Assembly: GCA_032358255.1 (NCBI GenBank)
Contig: JAULBX010026441.1
Span: 1-48,258 of the forward strand
Source: Heterotrichella gracilis
Taxonomy: Eukaryota > Sar > Xanthophyceae > Tribonematales > Xanthonemataceae
Direction: 5' to 3'
Length of the DNA: 48,258 nt
Within the stretch, counting starts at the first letter, position 1; the number at the start of each line of letters is the position of its first letter. Both the position numbers and the translations under genes were made by a program. Positions 43,861-48,258 of the stretch are shown here, piece by piece. Below the pieces are notes generated by a model that saw only the letters and a program-made list of their open reading frames with translations, did no database searches and was not told the DNA's origin.

Positions 43861-46800
43861 TCATACAGGGGGCCTGGCTGCTGCCACCAGCACCCTATCC
43901 ATCACAGCTGTGTCCAGTAGCTGCGGCTGGTAGCTGCGCTCACAGGCTGCGCCAACCACCTCCCCGAGTAGGGCAAGCGCGTCCCCCCCACCGCCACCGC
44001 TGTACCTGCGCACGCACACACACGCAGCGGTGGAAAGGGGGTTGTTTGAGTTTTGATTTCATGTTTTTCGCCTGCGCCAACTGGCATCTTATAACCCACG
44101 TGTCAAGCACAGAAGGAGTACAGAGTACACAGCCTTGTACACCAAGTGGAGATCGTTTAGCAGCTCACTGCCCCAAAAGTGGACATAGACAAGCGGTGGG
44201 ACACGCGTGCATACATCTACCCTCTTCCAAGCAAGCAAGAACAGCTGCGGCATGCCAACACCACCGTTATCATCTCAGTCCCACCCACCTCCTCATGAGC
44301 GGCCTTAGGTAGTGCACATCCAGCTGCAGCTGCTGCAGCCCCGCGCGGTTGAGTGTGGCCAGGCGCACGCACTCCACCAGGGACTTGACGGCCAGGCGGG
44401 ATACGGCTGCGGGGTGTGGATTAGGGTTTAGGGTAAGTGGTTTGGGTGTAGGGTTTTGTGTGGTCAGGCGCACGCACTCCACACGGGACTTGGCGGCCAG
44501 GCGGGAAACGGCTGCGACGTGTGGGTTAGGGTTTAGGGTTCAGGGTCGAGGGTATGGGGGTGTGATCCAGACGCGACACAGCTGCGGGGTTTGGGTGGCG
44601 GTATGGATAGAGTTGCAGTGTGCGGGGAAGGAGGGTCGCAGTCAGGGTCAGCCCAGGGGACATCGTCAAAAAGGACTAAGGTTGGTTACATGCGTTCGCC
44701 ATATAGCAATATGACCAGTCAGCCTGTACACACGTCACCAGGCAAGCCTCTCCTGAAACTGCTGGGGAGGGCGGTATATTGTACAATAATAGTAACCCAT
44801 ACGCCGTTGCCCTGCACAAGCTCGCACCTGCCAGCACCTCCCCTGTGTTGAGCCCCGGAGCCTCACCCCCCTTCTCTTTGGCCCTGAACAGCCGAGCCAC
44901 CGATGCCTCCCAGGGACTCACCCCTCCTTCCAGCCCACCAACCCCACCACCCTCCCACCCCTCAGGCATGCTGCTGCCGCTGGGGTGGGGGCGGTGGGTG
45001 CCGGTGGTGGTGGTGGTGGTGGTTTCGGAGGGGCCGATGGAGGGTGATGGGGATGCAATTGGTCCCAGCATGAGGCTTGCCTCTGTTTCCACCTCAGCGA
45101 GGCGGTCTATGAGGAGAGTGCACACGGGGCGGGGGCCGCGGGGTTCCTGGGGAGGGGGAGGGGTAAATGGATGAGACCAAGGAGGAAAAGGGGGTGATAG
45201 TGGGAGGTGACATTGGGCGAGGAGTGCTGATGGATGCGGCGGGCTTTTCATCATTATTCTGGTATTGTGATATCAGGAAAGCAGCGGGGTGAGCGCATGG
45301 GGGAAGTGAGGTGAGAATTGGAAGTAACAAAAGGCCGGAAATGAGGTCCACCCACATCCACACCCACAGCCACAGCCACACCCACCTTGTGGTGCAGCCA
45401 GTTTGCCGACTCCATCCCCCTGCGTAACGCCACGCTTGCCCTCCTTGCGTGGAGGTCCACATAGGCAGCCACCAGAGCGGAAACGCTCCCGCCCGCCTGC
45501 CTGCATCACCACGTGGCACAACCACAGGGATCAAACATAGACCTAGGGTTAAGGGTTTACGGTTTAGGGTCAGCTCAGTCCTAGGATGCAGGGTGAACAG
45601 AAAGCAGCCATAGCAAAATCAGGCGATGGGGGACTGGCGCACACATGCACTCCCCTGGCCACTGACCTCTGCAGTTCCGCATGAATCTTTTAATGCATTT
45701 GTCCCACCTTGCCTGCCGCCAACCCCAGGCAGCTAGCGCGCTTGACCCACCCCATCACCATAACCACCATCCACCCCACCCCCCTCTCACCCCTCACCAC
45801 CCCTACCACCCACCTCTGCAACTCCGCCACGTCCAACCCCCCCTGCCTGCTGGCACGAGGCGGCATGCCCGCCAGTGCCACCCCCAGCGCCCCCGCCGCC
45901 GCCTGTACCCCCGCCCCCTGCATGTAGTGCGCCAGCTGGGCTAGCAGCAGCAGGAATGGGGGTGGGGGGGGCTGGGAGGAGGGCCATGCCGTGCTGCAGA
46001 CAAGGCGAGGGGAGGGAATCAGGCACAGTCAGGGGAGGGAATCAGGGGAGGGATCAGGGGAGGAATCAGGGGAGGGAATCAGGCACAGTCAAGGGAGGGA
46101 ATCAGGCACAGTGAATGATGCATTGGATTGACCTGCATTGCGGTACTAGGCAAGCCAACAAGAACCTACAATAATAAACGGAAAGCGAAAAAAGTTTCGG
46201 TTTTTCCAACAAGTTTCCTTTTTTCAGCAACCATTCATTTTGGTTAAGGAAGTCACACTAGCAGCATGATAGAGCAATGCACAGGCCCCTCTTTCGATCC
46301 CCCAACCCCACACCACCACCCAATGAGCCACCCGCTCACCTGCCTCCTGACGCGCCCACAGCAGCAGTACCTCCCACCGCCACCCCACCAGCTGCCCTGC
46401 AGGTGTCCAGCATGTGCGCCATTGCAGCCGCCACCTGTCCCTCAACCAGGTCAGCATACACCTCCCCCCACCCCGCCAGCAGCCAAGGCTTCGATCGGTA
46501 CACCTGGAGAGTGGTTGCGGGGAGGACAGTGTATGAAAACCACACCATGCTAATTTTGTCACTTTCTGTTTCTGAATGGAATGGAAGGGACAACCAACTT
46601 TAATATTACGGTGGATAGGATACACAAACTAAGCTGCGTGCAGGCAAGTGCAGAGCGCTTGAAAGGGGGAGGTTGGCGACTACTGATGATGAAGGCAGAA
46701 CATGACGAACCCCCCAATACTTCCAATTCATGTTCTCCCTCCCCAACCCACCTTGAAATCCGCCAGCAACCCCGCCAAGCCCCCCGACACCAGCCCCTGC

Positions 46801-48089
46801 AGCGCCCCCAGCGCTGCCCCCGCCATGTCGCACTGCGCCGCCCCCCGCTGGGCAGGGTCCCCCCCCACCTCCTCCATGGCACCCCTCACACCAGCCAGGG
46901 AGGCAGCCAGGCGGCTGCCCACGGCTGCGCATGCGCAGGTCACGTGCTGGCGCACGGTGCTCTCGATGACCTCGGTCCCCCTACATGCAAAATAGGTACG
47001 GTTTGTATTGGTAATTACTGACTTCACGGTGCACAGGTGCATGGCTGCTGCACGCAAGGTAGATGGGAGGTGAGGGTGGTGTGTGTGTGTGGGGGGGGTG
47101 ATGTCAATCATAGTGCATGTATGCCAAAGAAGAAGACACGAGGTAATTGATCACCTCCATGATACTTGTCAGAAAGAAACCCAACCTTGGCAAACTTGGG
47201 GATTGGTAGGACAAGAAAAAACCCTTGTAATCCCCCCCTCACCTTTACTATGCACTAGTCTGTATCCCCCCACCATACACCCCAAACTCTACCTGTCCTT
47301 GGGCTGAAGCTCCGGCAGCACCCCCTGCACTCTATTCAGATCCGTGGCAGCCACATACAGCGCCTCAGCCACCAACCCCGCCCCCCAGGCGGGCGAGGGG
47401 GGGTCACATGGGGCGGTGCCGGGTGCCAGCTCACCGCCAGGTGTCAGCCCAGCAGCGCGCGCCACCTGGACTGCTGCAGCATCCGCCACCGCTCTCCGCA
47501 GGATCTTGACATAGCGCGAAAACACCTCACGCATGGCCTGTGGGTGTGGGTATGGGGGTTTCAGGAGCAGGTAGCAGGGGTTGGGGATGCGTTGGCTAGC
47601 CAGGTGGCAAAGTGGGCGGGTTGACGCAGGGTGCGAGCCCAGCAATGAACACCGCCGTGCATCACCCAAACCCATCAACCACTTCCTGCCCCTCCCCCCT
47701 CCACACAATTTGATCAGCTTCTGCCTCCCTTGCGCCGAAAACACAGCTCCGCCAATAGCGCCACTGCATTGGCTAGCTTACTGAGGAACCTGCTGCTACG
47801 TAATACCCCCACCTTGATTGATACACCCACCCACCCACCATCGGCGTCACATCACCCAATCCCACACACAGTCTCTTGCTCACCCTGCATTTCTTAGCTG
47901 TGAACCCACCTACCTTGATCAGTTTCTGCCTCCCCTGTGCGCCAAAAAGCTCCGCCCACAGCGCCGCAGCCTTGGCCAGTTCACTGAGGAACCTGCCGTT
48001 GAGTGCGGCCAGGAGGGGTGCTAGGGGCAGGGGGGAGCCCTCGGGGGTGAGGCCCCAGGAGGGGAGGCTGGAGGGGTCGGAGATGTCGT
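43861..48089 (-). CDS. VPS51: VPS51 subunit of GARP/EARP tethering complex, C-terminal part (5' end beyond window)
   Basis: Nine exons: 48089-47914, 47537-47293, 46980-46752, 46503-46340, 45993-45814, 45500-45386, 45146-44828, 44406-44289, 44005-43861 (TGA). They are in frame throughout and give 562 residues of C-terminal VPS51. Diagnostic features: QPPPPPFLLLLAQL, then VSALVAAYVDLHARRASVAL and NWLHHK followed by EPRGPRPV (matching the conserved 'W...EPR.VR' region), LNRAGLQQLQLDVHYLRPLM (the conserved QQ.Q.D..YLR signature) and the terminal LLGEVVGAACERS. Family role: tethers endosome-derived vesicles at the trans-Golgi network with VPS52-54. A Thr/Gly-rich insert (TTTTTTT) in exon 45146-44828 looks lineage-specific. 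The exon before 48089 must lie to the right of the window or in its last 170 bp, where no in-phase exon was found. Confidence 0.85.
44455..44600 (-). repeat. Two ghost copies of VPS51 penultimate exon acceptor edge
   Basis: 44455-44530 copies 44345-44425, still reading VSRLAAKSRVECVRLTT against VSRLAVKSLVECVRLAT and keeping a CAG acceptor. A shorter trace is at 44566-44600. TTTAGGG motifs lie at 44425-44436 and 44528-44538, between the units. Confidence 0.85.
45541..45572 (+). repeat. Telomere-like tract in VPS51 intron
   Basis: Degenerate TTAGGGTTAAGGGTTTAC units directly upstream (in transcription order) of exon 45500-45386. Confidence 0.7.
46008..46115 (+). repeat. Minisatellite, GGGAGGGAATCAGG-type units
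   Basis: Six to seven imperfect units (14-25 bp, some with 'cacagtca' extension) in the VPS51 intron immediately upstream of the exon starting at 45993. Confidence 0.85.
47707..47793 (-). repeat. Ghost copy of VPS51 first visible exon, donor side
   Basis: Copies 47914-48000 (GRQKLIK edge) with substitutions, downstream of the real donor. Confidence 0.8.
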
Positions 48090-48183
48090 CTGCGGGTGGG
48101 GGGTGAGGGGCTAAATTGTGAGTGGCATTGCCTGCCAGAATGATATGTTGGCATTTCACCATGACAATGTATGATCGAACAAT

Positions 48184-48206
48184 ATAGTTAGTTAGTTAGT
48201 TAGTTA
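48184..48206 (+). repeat. (TTAG)n microsatellite
   Basis: About five TTAG units, followed by 'attccagcaaaa.agccaga', a word also seen at 38618-38642 and in partial form near 30535. Confidence 0.8.
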
Positions 48207-48258
48207 CATGCATTCCAGCAAAATAGCCAGATTAGCAGTCAGTCTTGCACATGCGGCG

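Noticed and set aside
1..48258. Alternative genetic code with TAG read as glutamine, as in some green algae
   Set aside because: Two well-supported genes end at TAG (16391 and 28619), and verified exons contain no internal TAG or TAA. The single TAG at 27266 is better explained by a pseudogene or base error.

Overview
The window is eukaryotic nuclear DNA. Coding sequence is broken into many short exons joined by GT-AG introns (one GC-AG). The products are typical of eukaryotes: an ER lectin/mannosidase, a GARP tether subunit, a plastid FAX/TMEM14 protein, START-like lipid proteins and a fasciclin membrane protein. Fairly GC-rich exons, a plastid-type FAX protein and abundant plant/green-algal telomere-type motifs (TTTAGGG, TTTTAGGG) point to a green alga, probably chlorophycean. 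That placement is inference; no species is claimed.

Layout: (1) about 1-9.9 kb, minus strand: at least 19 exons of an EDEM-like GH47 protein with a protease-associated (PA) domain, its C-terminus running off the left edge. (2) 11.2-16.4 kb and 21.7-26.1 kb, plus strand: two tandem paralogues of a START/SRPBCC-like lipid-binding protein with identical intron phases. (3) 18.2-19.6 kb, minus strand, between them: a small unrecognised gene and a decayed tandem copy. (4) 26.9-27.5 kb, minus strand: an unrecognised coding block with one in-frame TAG. (5) 28.6-30.3 kb, minus strand: a three-exon FAX/TMEM14-like gene. (6) 30.4-34.4 kb: no supportable gene. (7) 34.5-42.0 kb, minus strand: a complete 16-exon gene for a type I membrane protein with two fasciclin domains and a cytoplasmic tail of about 830 residues. 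(8) 43.9-48.1 kb, minus strand: the C-terminal nine exons of VPS51, running off the right edge. All of these models were built by hand; for each main gene, reading frame and splice phase agree across every junction listed.

The unifying and most unusual feature is intron structure. Most genes carry decayed, same-orientation copies of their own exon edges ('ghost' edges). Copies of an exon's 5' edge with its acceptor lie upstream of the real exon. Copies of its 3' edge with its donor lie downstream. They are usually flanked by CCCTAAA/TTTAGGG-like words. Some form arrays of three to five units with periods near 100-220 bp, and in the FAX gene they continue past the stop codon. This looks like repeated tandem duplication of exon-intron junctions, possibly tied to telomere-motif-marked break repair, and it appears to be a major source of intron length here. 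The genes themselves are ordinary single-copy housekeeping or membrane functions with no operon-like relation to one another.
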